Of a stretch of 52,878 nt of DNA, positions 25,001-33,444 are shown piece after piece; the stretch's first letter is position 1, and each line of letters starts with the position of its first letter. The position numbers and the translations under genes are program-made. Source of the stretch: Bryobacterales bacterium (GTDB lineage: Bacteria; Acidobacteriota; Terriglobia; Bryobacterales; Bryobacteraceae). Location of the stretch: assembly GCA_003167495.1 (NCBI GenBank), contig PMSX01000324.1, positions 1 through 52,878 of the forward strand, given 5' to 3'. The notes beneath the pieces are model-generated. The model ran no database searches, was not told the DNA's origin, and saw only the letters and a list, made by a program, of their open reading frames with translations.

Positions 25001-25497
25001 GCGATCGGTATTGGAAGCTTGGCAATAATGCAGTGGCGAACATTGTTGCGGGTGGCTGGCGGTTGAGCGGCGTCCATACCGTAGCGTCGGGCGAGCCCTT
25101 CACGCCAAGTGTAGCGAATGCACCCTTGTTGAATGACCCGGATTTCGCCGCGTTGCGCGCAGATGTGGTGGGCAACTGGCATGTCTCCAATCCGAACGCA
25201 AACGAATGGTTCAATCCAGCCGCCTTCACGGAGCCGCAGCAACCGTTCCGGCAGGGCACGGCTGGGCGTAACTCGCTGCGCGGCCCGCGCCTTTGGGAGT
25301 CGGACCTCTCACTCGCGAAGAACCTGTTGTCCGGCGAGCGGCGGTCACTCGAACTTCGAGCCGATGCCTTCAACGTGTTCAATCACGAAAATCTCGCTCT
25401 CCCGAACTCCACAATCGATGTCAGCGGAGCGGGGCAGATTACGGCGATACAAGTGCCTATGCGCCAGATGCAGTTCGGCTTGCATTTTCAGTTCTAA
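22069..25497 (+). CDS. TonB-dependent receptor, Oar-like, with carboxypeptidase-regulatory domain
   Basis: A 1142-residue outer membrane protein with a signal peptide (about 1-25, ending MASGQ). Residues 27-110 form a CarboxypepD_reg beta-sandwich (GNITGTVVDSSGAALPNAKITI), then a plug domain (about 120-240) and a beta barrel ending in the aromatic QFGLHFQF, needed for barrel assembly. Such receptors are numerous in Acidobacteriota and are thought to import polymers or peptides. AGGGGG precedes the ATG by about 9 bases. It follows the PIG-L gene at 72 bases, and joint use of an amino-sugar polymer is possible but not shown. Confidence 0.92.
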   Translation: MQFSRYRLLTVAILFLLSAFMASGQATSGNITGTVVDSSGAALPNAKITITDLDRGTVEHIQSNGDGNFAQTHLLAGHYRVTVENLGFSTLSENATVEVDATTQLAIKLTPGQVQTTVEVSDATPLLTTDRAEIATTLTGGQVAELPVLDRNITNLLLEVPGTQLNTWAHSAAENPEQGIQANVNGQFFTTNGFLLDGTENESAILGIAVINPNIDALQEFKVSTSNYDAEFGAASGALIQATTKSGTNQWHGSLFEFLRNDITNATNPFTQINPSLRWNQFGGSLGAPIVKDKLFGFFDYQGTRRRTGGSVLTTVPTAAERNGDLSALLGNYICANGTVSASPCANPYMVTTTQGNSVPAQAGMVFDPNTGNPTTGSGRQVYSQNGQLNVIPVALPMQKLLALLPLPNTGGGNIYNNYISDGVQAFDTDQYDGRVDYNWTTNTHLFARYTLADYNNNAPAAFGAAGGGPSPFSFSGDSIDRNQSLAVGLDHTFSPSLVTDGRFGFYRYRIRVEPGDAGTTPATDAGLPGLNTGAASTSGLPAFYINGNGGFNFGYGLGVNQCNCPLKETENQFQWVDNWTKITGNHTIKFGVDVRRSQQQRIPSDLHRSGEITFTDSVTGNPDVDNVAAGLASTGSALGSYLLGLPSTFGRYYTAYDYYPGLRETRMFFFAQDSWRITPQLTLNYGLRWEDYLPQTAAKPGGAGSFDPATGDVLVAGVGSVPLNLGVKAYNLGFAPRLGIAYQVTPKTVIRTGFGVSFNPGGLGAVFGQGADYNPPIVNAQSVNQNNSYIAPFSLLNGPPAPPEPAVGTNGTYPLPDGIGINYFLSPLNSYRIPEVYFWNFTVQHRFTPTLALEVAYVGNVGRHLYETLNANQAVPGPGDVDPRRPFYNLYGLEQGLYQYCNCDTSNYNGLQTKLQKQLSHGLDFLLTYTWSKALTDTEGGGVPSNSYDVRSDYGPASWDRAQTFTFEHNWNLPFGRDRYWKLGNNAVANIVAGGWRLSGVHTVASGEPFTPSVANAPLLNDPDFAALRADVVGNWHVSNPNANEWFNPAAFTEPQQPFRQGTAGRNSLRGPRLWESDLSLAKNLLSGERRSLELRADAFNVFNHENLALPNSTIDVSGAGQITAIQVPMRQMQFGLHFQF

Positions 25498-25997
25498 CGC
25501 TGCAAGGGATCATGACGAGCTTTGAAAAAATATTTTCTCGCTCTACCTCTCTGAAAAATATGCCTTTATCTGTTTTGTCTCTCACGACTTCATCTCGTGC
25601 ATACCGGTGGCTCGCTATTTTGGAACCAGCTTTAATACTTTCGAGGTTACGCGCCGATTCTTCCTCGCCGGAAGGTGTTCGAAGGGTTGGCAGACAGTTC
25701 TTTGACAATCTGAATCACAACCAAGCTAGCCCCCAACTTGCAGAAGTTTGCGTACAACCCTCCTTCCCAGCCACGTCCTGGAAACCCTTACTGAGCCGTG
25801 ACTGCGAAGGAGCGGCAACGATACTCCAATTTACGCAATCCAGCGCTAGCTTCATACCGCTGTGCGGAAATTGGGTTCGTTTCGTAAAAACGCCCTTTCT
25901 TCGTCTCCACCCCTGCCGATTTCTACGTATCTTCGCCTTCTAGCCAAAATCCGTTTCGCAAAAAACGCCTTTTGTTCGCTTTTCGGCCGGTTGCCAC
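25498..25997. other. 500-base region without a gene
   Basis: No open frame here has a credible start, ribosome-binding site or recognisable domain. The only structure is a pair of imperfect 26-base direct repeats at 25878 and 25952. It separates the convergent TonB receptor and LuxR regulator genes. Confidence 0.6.
25878..25978 (+). repeat. Imperfect 26-base direct repeat pair
   Basis: CGTTTCGTAAAAACGCC at 25878 and CGTTTCGCAAAAAACGCC at 25952 open two copies that continue CTTTCTTCG and TTTTGTTCG. From memory, sequences of this type (GGGTTCGTTTCG...) are dispersed in acidobacterial genomes, but I cannot check copy number here. Confidence 0.45.
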
Positions 25998-26654
25998 TCA
26001 ACCATTCAGCAGCGACGACGAAATCCCCGGCGAATGTAAATGAATAATGCCGCGCCGCAACGCGATCGTCACCGCATGCGTGCGGTCTTTCGCGCCAAGC
26101 TTACTCAAGATATTTTGCACGTGAGCTTTGACAGTGCCGGGAGCCGTTCCTAAAATGTCCCCAACTTCTTTGTTCCCAAGCCCGCGCGCCACTAGACTCA
26201 ACACTTCCACCTCCCGCGGTGTCAACGCAACGTCCGGGAAGAACCCTGTCAGTTGTTGCGCCACTTCCACCGGGATGAAACGCTTCCCTGCATGCACGGT
26301 GCGTATGGCTTTCACTACTTCCGTGTGCACCATCTCTTTCAACAGATAACCTCGCACACCAGCCTCCAAGGCGCGATAAATATCCTGGTCGCCATCATAG
26401 GAGGTGAGCGCAATAATCCGCGCCTCCGGGAACTCCTGCCTGACCGCGGCCGTAACCTCACTGCCGCTCATGTCTGAAAGACGCAAGTCCATCAGTGTCA
26501 CATCCGGCTTATGCCGCCGAAAAAGGCGCAAAGCTTCGGCTCCGCAATTCGCCGCCGCCACCAATTCAAGATCTGGTTCGGTTGAAAGAATCGCCGCGAT
26601 CCCTTTGCGAACCAAATCGTGATCATCCACCGAAAGAATACGGATCTTATCCAA
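25998..26654 (-). CDS. LuxR/NarL family response regulator
   Basis: 218 residues: a receiver domain with acidic pair Asp10/Asp11, phosphoacceptor Asp56 (VTLMDLRLSD) and switch Thr in ALTSYD, then a LuxR-type helix-turn-helix (about 148-205: LTPREVEVLSLVARGLGNKEVGDILGTAPGTVKAHVQNILSKLG). It overlaps the propeller histidine kinase gene by 8 bases, so the two are co-translated and form a cognate pair. No target operator could be identified. Confidence 0.93.
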   Translation of the reverse strand: MDKIRILSVDDHDLVRKGIAAILSTEPDLELVAAANCGAEALRLFRRHKPDVTLMDLRLSDMSGSEVTAAVRQEFPEARIIALTSYDGDQDIYRALEAGVRGYLLKEMVHTEVVKAIRTVHAGKRFIPVEVAQQLTGFFPDVALTPREVEVLSLVARGLGNKEVGDILGTAPGTVKAHVQNILSKLGAKDRTHAVTIALRRGIIHLHSPGISSSLLNG

Positions 26655-29643
26655 TCAAATGCTCCACCTTCTGTGAACGATCCAGGTCCACATGGGCCGC
26701 GCGCTTCACCGGAACCATAACCAATACAGCCGTTCCCTCCCCTGCCTTGCTCTCGATAGATAGATGAGCGCCCATCTCTTTCGCGCGTTCCCCCATACCG
26801 ACAATCCCAAAGTGGCCGAAACGCTGCCGCTCGGGATTGAAACCCGCGCCGTCGTCTTTGATCAGCAGCGAAATTTGTTCCGGTGTTTGATTCAGTTGCA
26901 CTTCCAAACAGCGGGCACCCGCGTGCTTCACAACATTATTCATCGCTTCTTGCGCGATGCGCAGCAGTTGATATTCAATCTCCGGCGATCCCGCAAGCGA
27001 AACCGGGGCTACGCGAAGAACCGGGACGAGTCTGCCTTTCTCCGCCACATCGTGCACGAGCTTCTCGAGCTTGCCGGAGAATTCAAGCGAACCACTGCTG
27101 CCCATATTTCGCAGCCCCCAAAGCGACTGCCGCGCTTCCGCCGAACACTGTGCCGCATCCTGGATAATTTCGCCAAGCAACGCACGCTCTTTAGATACCG
27201 GCAGTCTGGTCCAGAGCGCCTGCAATTGCATGGTGATGCCGGAAAGCCCTTGTAACAGCGTGTCGTGCAATTCACGCGCAATGCGGCTGCGCTCAGCCAG
27301 AACCTCGTCAAACCGGTGCTTCAGCCGCGCGATGCGCAAACGGACCAGCGCCGCAATCCACCCGGCAACCAGCGCGCCGAGCGCAGGAAAAAACCAACCA
27401 CGCTGATAAAGGCGCGGCTCCACAGTAAAGCTAAACGTCGCGTCGCGGGTGCTGGCAACGCCGTCCGCATTGCGCGCTATCACACGAAAATGAAAATTGC
27501 CCGGCGGCAAGTTAGTGAAGAACGCCTCGCGCCGGCTGCCCGCTTCCGTCCATGTTTTATCAAAGCCGTCCAGCGTGTAGCGGAACGTCATCTTTTCCGG
27601 CGAAACAAAACTTAAGCCGGCATAGCGTACTTCCAGATTACGTTCATTCGGCTGCAGATCGAGACCATTCACGGCTTCGCGCCGCTGGCCGTTCACGATG
27701 ATCGAAGTGATTTGCGCGGGTGGCGGGGTGCCATTGTCAACAAGACGATGCGGGTCGAGCACAACCAGCCCGTTGGTAGTGGAAAACCACAGACGGCCAT
27801 CGCGCGTACGGCAGGCCGCCGGCTGCACGCCCGAACGGCATTCGAATCTCAACTGGCCGGTGCTGAAAGGAATGCTGGTTACGTAATGCAGCTTGTGATC
27901 GCTAAAGTCGTCAATCTCCTTCTCGCTCACCCGAAAAATTCCCTTGCTGGATGCCATCCAAAAGCTTCGTGCATCGTCGCGCAAAATGCCGTAAATCCGG
28001 TTATCGAACAAGCCATCTTTCACCCGGAGATGCGTGATTGCGCCATTCTTCCAATGCAACAAGCCAGAGCCGTTCGTTCCAAGCCACGCTTCTTTTCGAT
28101 CGGGGTCAACATACAAACACACCACTGGATGAGTGATATCGAGCGAAGAGACCTTCTCCTTGCCGTCTCTCAAGTAAGAGAAGCCGGCTGAATCCGTACT
28201 GATGAATAAGCGGACGGAACGGCCTGCGCTCAGCGAGACAACGCCGCCGGCAGAACCAATAGGAACATGCACAAAACGATTCCCCTCAAGCCGGTCTAAA
28301 CCGTGATCGGTGCCTGCCCACAGCACTCCCTCCGCATCCACCGAAAGGGCGCGAACCCGGACACCCGATAGACCGTTACGCTCCGTGAAGGAAGCGACGA
28401 CTCTGCCATCGTGCAAACGATTGAGGCCTGCCGTCGAGCCGACCCAAAGATCTCCGGCGGCGTCTATTTGCATACTCAAAATGTAGTCGTCCAGCAAACC
28501 GTCTTTCTTTGTCAACGCTCGGAAGTGGCGGCCATCGAAAACGTTCAGCCCGTGCCCCAGCGTTCCCACCCAAAGCCTGCCCGCGTTATCTTCGAGCACC
28601 GGCCCAGTGTCGTTGCTCAGCAGCCCTTCATTGGTCGAATAGGGAGTTACTTTGCCGTCGGTAAATTGATCCAGTCCATCTTTGGTTCCCGCCCAGAGGC
28701 TGCCTTCCCTGTCGACAAACAGTGACAGCACAACACTGTGCGAAAGTCCATCGCGCGTGCGGTAGACGTTGAGTTCGTTGTTGCGATAGCGCGTAACACC
28801 ATCGTTGGTGCCAATCCATATCGTGCCGTCGGGGCCTTCGATCAGCGAGAGAACTTCGTTGTCAGGTAGACCGTCGTGGCTGGTCAACCGCCGGCTTGTC
28901 GTCTTGGTAATTTCCAGCGCGCCATCCGCTGTGCCGGCCCAAACAGCGCCGTTCTTCGAACATACCAACGCGGACGCCGTCTCGTGCGGCCACAGAGCGC
29001 CGGCTCTTTGGAAATGCGCGCCATCCCAAGAACCGACGGCGAAATCGAGTCCCGCAACCCAACGCGTCCCATCGGCAGCCACGCAGGTATCGCGGATTTG
29101 GGGGCTTGGCAAACCATCGGCCGTCGAGTACACGCGCATCCTGTCGTCTTTGCTGATGCGCACTAAACCACGAGCCGTGCACACCCAGGTTGAACCGGCG
29201 GCATCGGGCACTACACAAAACGCATCGTCCGCCGGCAGGCCTTCTTTTGTGGCGAACCGTTTGACTTGATGATTCGGACTAATGCGGACCGCACCGCTGC
29301 CGAGCGTTGCAACCCACAGATTACCGTTGGCGTCTTCCGCCAGCGAGCGGATCAAAGTCCTTTGCAAGCCTGCTTCTGCCGCCCCCTCAAATTCGCGGAA
29401 ATGGATGCCGTCAAAGCGAATTAAACTGTCTTGCGTACCCAGCCACAGAAATCCATCATGGCTCTGCAGGATGGAATAGATGGTTGGTTGCAGCAAACCT
29501 TCTTCCTGTCCCCAAATACGGTGCACATATTGAGTGAGAGTTTTGCTTGAATCGAGCGCGGAGAGTGGAACAGCGGCCAAGGCGAAAGCCATGACACCGG
29601 CTGCGGAAAACAAATGAACCTTTCGCATTGGGCGTACCGTCAC
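26647..29643 (-). CDS. Two-component propeller sensor histidine kinase
   Basis: A 998-residue kinase. After a signal peptide (MRKVHLFSAAGVMAFALAAVPLSA), twelve or more Reg_prop repeats of the type LWVGTxDGLNRxxDG form periplasmic propellers (about 40-640). A Y_Y_Y beta domain follows (about 650-740: YTLDGFDKTWTEAG), a TM helix (about 748-768), HisKA_3 with phosphoacceptor His793 in ARELHDTLLQG, and HATPase_c with the N box EAMNNVVKH (near 895) and G box DDGAGF (near 930). The start at 29643 is GTG; an ATG 15 bases in is equally possible. The propeller presumably senses a carbohydrate or its import. It is divergent from the pullulanase gene. Confidence 0.93.
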   Translation of the reverse strand: MTVRPMRKVHLFSAAGVMAFALAAVPLSALDSSKTLTQYVHRIWGQEEGLLQPTIYSILQSHDGFLWLGTQDSLIRFDGIHFREFEGAAEAGLQRTLIRSLAEDANGNLWVATLGSGAVRISPNHQVKRFATKEGLPADDAFCVVPDAAGSTWVCTARGLVRISKDDRMRVYSTADGLPSPQIRDTCVAADGTRWVAGLDFAVGSWDGAHFQRAGALWPHETASALVCSKNGAVWAGTADGALEITKTTSRRLTSHDGLPDNEVLSLIEGPDGTIWIGTNDGVTRYRNNELNVYRTRDGLSHSVVLSLFVDREGSLWAGTKDGLDQFTDGKVTPYSTNEGLLSNDTGPVLEDNAGRLWVGTLGHGLNVFDGRHFRALTKKDGLLDDYILSMQIDAAGDLWVGSTAGLNRLHDGRVVASFTERNGLSGVRVRALSVDAEGVLWAGTDHGLDRLEGNRFVHVPIGSAGGVVSLSAGRSVRLFISTDSAGFSYLRDGKEKVSSLDITHPVVCLYVDPDRKEAWLGTNGSGLLHWKNGAITHLRVKDGLFDNRIYGILRDDARSFWMASSKGIFRVSEKEIDDFSDHKLHYVTSIPFSTGQLRFECRSGVQPAACRTRDGRLWFSTTNGLVVLDPHRLVDNGTPPPAQITSIIVNGQRREAVNGLDLQPNERNLEVRYAGLSFVSPEKMTFRYTLDGFDKTWTEAGSRREAFFTNLPPGNFHFRVIARNADGVASTRDATFSFTVEPRLYQRGWFFPALGALVAGWIAALVRLRIARLKHRFDEVLAERSRIARELHDTLLQGLSGITMQLQALWTRLPVSKERALLGEIIQDAAQCSAEARQSLWGLRNMGSSGSLEFSGKLEKLVHDVAEKGRLVPVLRVAPVSLAGSPEIEYQLLRIAQEAMNNVVKHAGARCLEVQLNQTPEQISLLIKDDGAGFNPERQRFGHFGIVGMGERAKEMGAHLSIESKAGEGTAVLVMVPVKRAAHVDLDRSQKVEHLIG

Positions 29644-29650
29644 TCTTCTG

Positions 29651-29657
29651 ATACTAT
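29651..29657. promoter_or_regulatory. Near-symmetrical -10 shared by divergent genes
   Basis: On the minus strand TAGTAT lies 7 bases before the kinase GTG. On the plus strand the overlapping TACTAT points to the pullulanase, with a GGAGG 18 bases later. A single AT-rich element could open for both directions. The kinase message would then be leaderless. Confidence 0.35.
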
Positions 29658-29690
29658 TCTTACCTTACCGATTCGGAGGCACGGATTATT

Positions 29691-32249
29691 TTGCAAGCGT
29701 TCTGGATTGACCGCGCCACCATCGCGGTGCCTGCACACAACATCCAGAGCGATTGGGCCTTGTCTCTGGTCTATTCGCAGAACAGCGCAATTCCGCTCAC
29801 ACCTTTGGCTTCAGGCCTAACGGAGGCTCAAAAACAGCAATATCCCCAACTGAGTCGATATGCGGTCTTCCAACTGCCGGCGACAGTTGCTGTGGCCACG
29901 CTGAAACAATCGCTAAAAGGCAAACTGGCCGTGGCGGCAGCCGACGGAACCGGCGCAACGAAGGATTCGACAAGTGTGCAAATTGCCGGCGTCTTGGATG
30001 ATTTGTATTATTATTGCGGCCCACTCGGCGCAATATTCCAAGATAGTTCAGGTATTTCGATCAATGTTTGGGCTCCCACGGCTCAATCATTGAAGCTGCA
30101 GCTCTTTCACAACGCCAACGATACAACGCCCGCTGCCGTTTTACCCATGTCCGAAAACAACGGCGTTTGGAGCGCGCAAATCGATTCATCCTGGACCGGC
30201 CAATACTATTTGCTGGCCGCGGTGGTTTATGTTCCCAGCCTGGATCAGACTGTCGAAAACGTCGTCACTGACCCGTATTCCGTGGATTTGGCGCTCAATG
30301 GCGTGAAGACTCGCCTCACCAATCTGGCGAGCGATGCGCAGAAGCCCGAGGGCTGGGACGAAAGCCGCTCACCAAGCCTGGCGTCGCTGAATGATTTGAC
30401 CATCTACGAATTGCATATGCGCGATTTCAGCGCCAAAGACCAAAGCGTCCCGGCGCAATACCGCGGCACCTATCTCGCGTTCACAGATCCGCGCACGAAC
30501 GGCATGCGGCATTTAAACGCTTTGGCCGATGCCGGACTGAAAGCGATTCACCTTCTGCCGACCTTCCACCTTGCCAGCATCAACGAAGATAAGACGACGT
30601 GGCAAACTCCGGGTTACTTATCCATCTACCCGCCCGACTCCCAAGAGCAGCAGGCGGCTGTCACCGCGGTGCAGGATACCGATGCGTATAACTGGGGCTA
30701 CGATCCAGTGCACTATATGGCACCCGAGGGAGCTTATGCCTGCAACCCCGACAACCGCGTCAAAGAATACCGCCAAATGGTGCAAAGTATCCATCAAGCT
30801 GGGCTGCGTGTATTTCAAGATGTCGTTTTCAATCACACAACTTCTAGCGGCCAAGCGGCTAATTCTGTTCTGGACAAATTGGTGCCATGCTATTACTACC
30901 GCCTCGACGCCGACGGTAACGTGGAAAACAGCAGTTGCTGTGCCGATACTGCCAGCGAGCACCGCATGATGGAAAAGCTCATGATCGATACGCTGGTGAC
31001 AAATGCGCGCCAATACAAAATCGATGGGTTTCGTTTCGATTTGATGGGCTTCCATTTCGTCTCCAATATGCTGCACATCCAAAGTGCGCTATCGCAACTG
31101 ACTCTTGAAAAGGATGGTGTGGATGGTTCAAAAATCTATCTTTACGGCGAGGGTTGGAACATGGGCGAGACCGCCAACGATGCGCTAGGCCCCAATGCCA
31201 GCCAGACGAATATATACGGTACCGGAATTGGCACATTTAACGACCGTTTTCGCGACGCCATTCGCGGCGGCGGACCGCTTTCAGACCAGCGTATTCAAGG
31301 TTTTGCCACCGGCTTGTATACCGATTCGAGTCTCTACACGGCGCAGACTATGGATACCGCGGATCAACTGTCTTCCTTGCTTCAGATCACGGATTGGATC
31401 CGCGCCGGACTAGCCGGGAATCTGCGCGATTTCAGTTTCATAGATAGCAGCGGTCAGCAAGTGACGGCCGGCCAAATGAAATATTTCGGGCAGAACGTTG
31501 GTTATACAGCTGCACCGGTGGAGAACGTCATTTATGATTCCGTTCACGATAATCAAACGCTGTTTGACGCAGTACAACTCAAAAGCGGCGCTGGCGACAC
31601 GATTTCCCAACGCACGCGCCGCCAGATTCTGGCGAATAGCTTAGTTGCGTTGGGTCAAGGAATTCCGGTCTTTCAAGCAGGCGACGACTTACTGCGTTCG
31701 AAAGATATGGACAACAACAGTTACAATTCCGGCGATTGGTTTAACGCCATCGATTTCACCTTTCAAACCAACAACTGGGGCACCGGGCTTCCCAAAGCAA
31801 GTGAGAACCAAAGCAACTGGCCCATTATGCAACCTTTGCTTGCCGATCCAGCCTTGAAGGCCAGTCCAGCGAATATCGATCTTTCGCGCAAGGTATTTCA
31901 GGAATTTCTCGCGATCCGGGCAGGTTCTCAATTGTTCCGGATGTCTACGCTCGCACAGGTGCAAGCCAATTTGCATTTCTTGAACACCGGTCCGACCCGA
32001 ACGCCAGGACTCATCGTTATGCTGCTCGATGACCGGTATGTGCAAATTCTTGTGCTATTTAATGCAACCCAAGGGACGATTAACTTCCAGCACGAGACGC
32101 TCAAAGAGATGAGTCTGCGCCTTCACCCTGTCCAAGTGAGATCGGCGGATTTCACCGTCCGAGAATCCAATTTCAACAGCGCGACGGGAACGGCGGTTGT
32201 GCCGGCTCTCACAACCGCGGTGTTCGTCGCGAATGATAGCGGCCTTTAG
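29691..32249 (+). CDS. Pullulanase-type alpha-1,6-glucosidase
   Basis: An 852-residue glycoside hydrolase of family 13. An N-terminal domain starts at once with AFWIDRATIAVP, a CBM48-like beta-sandwich spans about 110-200 (GISINVWAPTAQSLKL), and the barrel carries the pullulanase signature YNWGYDPVHY (333-342), DVVFNH (377-382), nucleophile Asp450 in GFRFDLMG, acid/base Glu487 in LYGEGWN, and a later VHDNQTLFD. It debranches alpha-1,6 links in glycogen, pullulan or limit dextrins. No signal peptide is present, so action on internal glycogen or imported oligosaccharides is most likely. The start is TTG with GGAGG 11 bases upstream. Its stop overlaps the converging PhyH gene by 4 bases. Confidence 0.9.
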   Translation: MQAFWIDRATIAVPAHNIQSDWALSLVYSQNSAIPLTPLASGLTEAQKQQYPQLSRYAVFQLPATVAVATLKQSLKGKLAVAAADGTGATKDSTSVQIAGVLDDLYYYCGPLGAIFQDSSGISINVWAPTAQSLKLQLFHNANDTTPAAVLPMSENNGVWSAQIDSSWTGQYYLLAAVVYVPSLDQTVENVVTDPYSVDLALNGVKTRLTNLASDAQKPEGWDESRSPSLASLNDLTIYELHMRDFSAKDQSVPAQYRGTYLAFTDPRTNGMRHLNALADAGLKAIHLLPTFHLASINEDKTTWQTPGYLSIYPPDSQEQQAAVTAVQDTDAYNWGYDPVHYMAPEGAYACNPDNRVKEYRQMVQSIHQAGLRVFQDVVFNHTTSSGQAANSVLDKLVPCYYYRLDADGNVENSSCCADTASEHRMMEKLMIDTLVTNARQYKIDGFRFDLMGFHFVSNMLHIQSALSQLTLEKDGVDGSKIYLYGEGWNMGETANDALGPNASQTNIYGTGIGTFNDRFRDAIRGGGPLSDQRIQGFATGLYTDSSLYTAQTMDTADQLSSLLQITDWIRAGLAGNLRDFSFIDSSGQQVTAGQMKYFGQNVGYTAAPVENVIYDSVHDNQTLFDAVQLKSGAGDTISQRTRRQILANSLVALGQGIPVFQAGDDLLRSKDMDNNSYNSGDWFNAIDFTFQTNNWGTGLPKASENQSNWPIMQPLLADPALKASPANIDLSRKVFQEFLAIRAGSQLFRMSTLAQVQANLHFLNTGPTRTPGLIVMLLDDRYVQILVLFNATQGTINFQHETLKEMSLRLHPVQVRSADFTVRESNFNSATGTAVVPALTTAVFVANDSGL

Positions 32250-33319
32250 CGCAGCGGCCGGCCTTCTTTGTAACCATATGTGAGCCAGTGTTGCACCGGA
32301 TCGACTTTGGCGGCCTTCACGTCGGGATTGGCTTTCAGATACTTTTTAGGATTAAAATCTTTTGGCAGTTGCGGTTTGCTGCTCATCATATTCTTCGCGT
32401 GTTCAAGCTGTGTCTTCGAGACCTGCTGCCCGGAGATCATGTTAGGCATCTTCTGTCCGGCGGATATGTCGACAATATCGCGATAGTTAATCGGCCCCAA
32501 AAGAGGAACCGAGTGGAGCGGAGTGTAATAACAGCATCCCTCGAAGAAATAGTGAGTAACTTGGCTATATCGCGTCCTGTTTAAGTCGTTTTGCGCCGCA
32601 CCACCGTGCAAAAGATTGGCCGCCCAGATGAGCGCCTGACCTTTTTTGGCATGGAACTGCATTGGTTTGAGATTGAGAGCCGCTACAATTTGCCTCCACG
32701 CCTCACCAAAAGCGCCGTAGTGGCCCGATGGATCAGAACCTCCATAATTCGGGTTCACGCCTAGCTGCTCGTTAGTGTAAATAGGCAGACTGTGTGAGCC
32801 GGGATAGTAAATCAGAGGGCCATTGTCGCAATCGATGTCTTCCAACGCGACCCAAACGCCAACCATAAAGCGCTCCGGGCAGGAACTGAAGTGGACGCTG
32901 TCGGTATGAAAATGCTGTTGGGTGCCTACCGGGAAATTCAGTGTCTGAAAAGGAAACGCCCGCCGGCCGTATAAGTCGGTCAAGAGCCGCAAAACGCTCT
33001 GGTTACAGGCAAGACGGTGCACTTCCGGCACATCGTGCCACCCGTCTTGCACGCGCAGGCTGTCGATCGTTTTGTTCCGCCAAGCGTCCCAGTCATAGCG
33101 CTCGTCTAGTTTCTTGATGATTGCGCCGGCTAACTGATCAAAATCGGGATCGGGGAAATCGAACACCGCATAGCCCTCGTGGCGGAGCTTTTGCGCCAAT
33201 TCACGAGTTTGGTCCGAAACATTTTTTTCGCGAAAAAGCAGCTCGAAAAGGGGCGATTCGACGTCCGGAACACCTGGCAATGGATTTACGAACTGACTCA
33301 AAGAAACGTCCTCCCGCAA
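32246..33319 (-). CDS. PhyH-family 2-oxoglutarate dioxygenase fused to a YLxxNPDV repeat
   Basis: A 357-residue protein. The phytanoyl-CoA dioxygenase-like core (about 35-300) keeps the iron ligands His138-x-Asp140 in QQHFHTDS, a second His in LLHGGAAQND (near 245) and the oxoglutarate Arg in LNRTRYSQ. After it, residues 320-357 read FNPKKYLKANPDVKAAKVDPVQHWLTYGYKEGRPLR (split: FNPKKYLKANPDV and HWLTYGYKEGR). This short motif is known to me from C-termini and N-termini of glycosyltransferases and surface polysaccharide proteins, which hints at action on a glycan or cell-surface substrate. Not in an operon. Substrate unknown. Confidence 0.83.
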   Translation of the reverse strand: MREDVSLSQFVNPLPGVPDVESPLFELLFREKNVSDQTRELAQKLRHEGYAVFDFPDPDFDQLAGAIIKKLDERYDWDAWRNKTIDSLRVQDGWHDVPEVHRLACNQSVLRLLTDLYGRRAFPFQTLNFPVGTQQHFHTDSVHFSSCPERFMVGVWVALEDIDCDNGPLIYYPGSHSLPIYTNEQLGVNPNYGGSDPSGHYGAFGEAWRQIVAALNLKPMQFHAKKGQALIWAANLLHGGAAQNDLNRTRYSQVTHYFFEGCCYYTPLHSVPLLGPINYRDIVDISAGQKMPNMISGQQVSKTQLEHAKNMMSSKPQLPKDFNPKKYLKANPDVKAAKVDPVQHWLTYGYKEGRPLR

Positions 33320-33359
33320 ACAAAACAGTCTCTCACAGGGTTCATTTGGTGGGTTCGTA

Positions 33360-33377
33360 CTATGCCGAATGGCATAG
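33360..33377. promoter_or_regulatory. Palindrome, candidate operator of the RND efflux operon
   Basis: CTATGCC and GGCATAG are perfect inverted repeats separated by GAAT. The 18-base element lies 68 bases before the adaptor start and 41 bases ahead of the divergent PhyH start. Its size and symmetry fit a dimeric repressor, for instance of TetR type, but no regulator gene is adjacent. Confidence 0.4.
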
Positions 33378-33444
33378 AAAACCGTCTTTCTTTCGGCAGT
33401 GGCAATAGACCCCTAGCTTGCCGCATAGTCAAGAATGGTCTTTT

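Noticed and set aside
25293..25943. A 216-codon frame overlapping the end of the TonB receptor
   Set aside because: Its first third is the receptor gene in another frame and the rest shows repeat-derived, non-conserved sequence.
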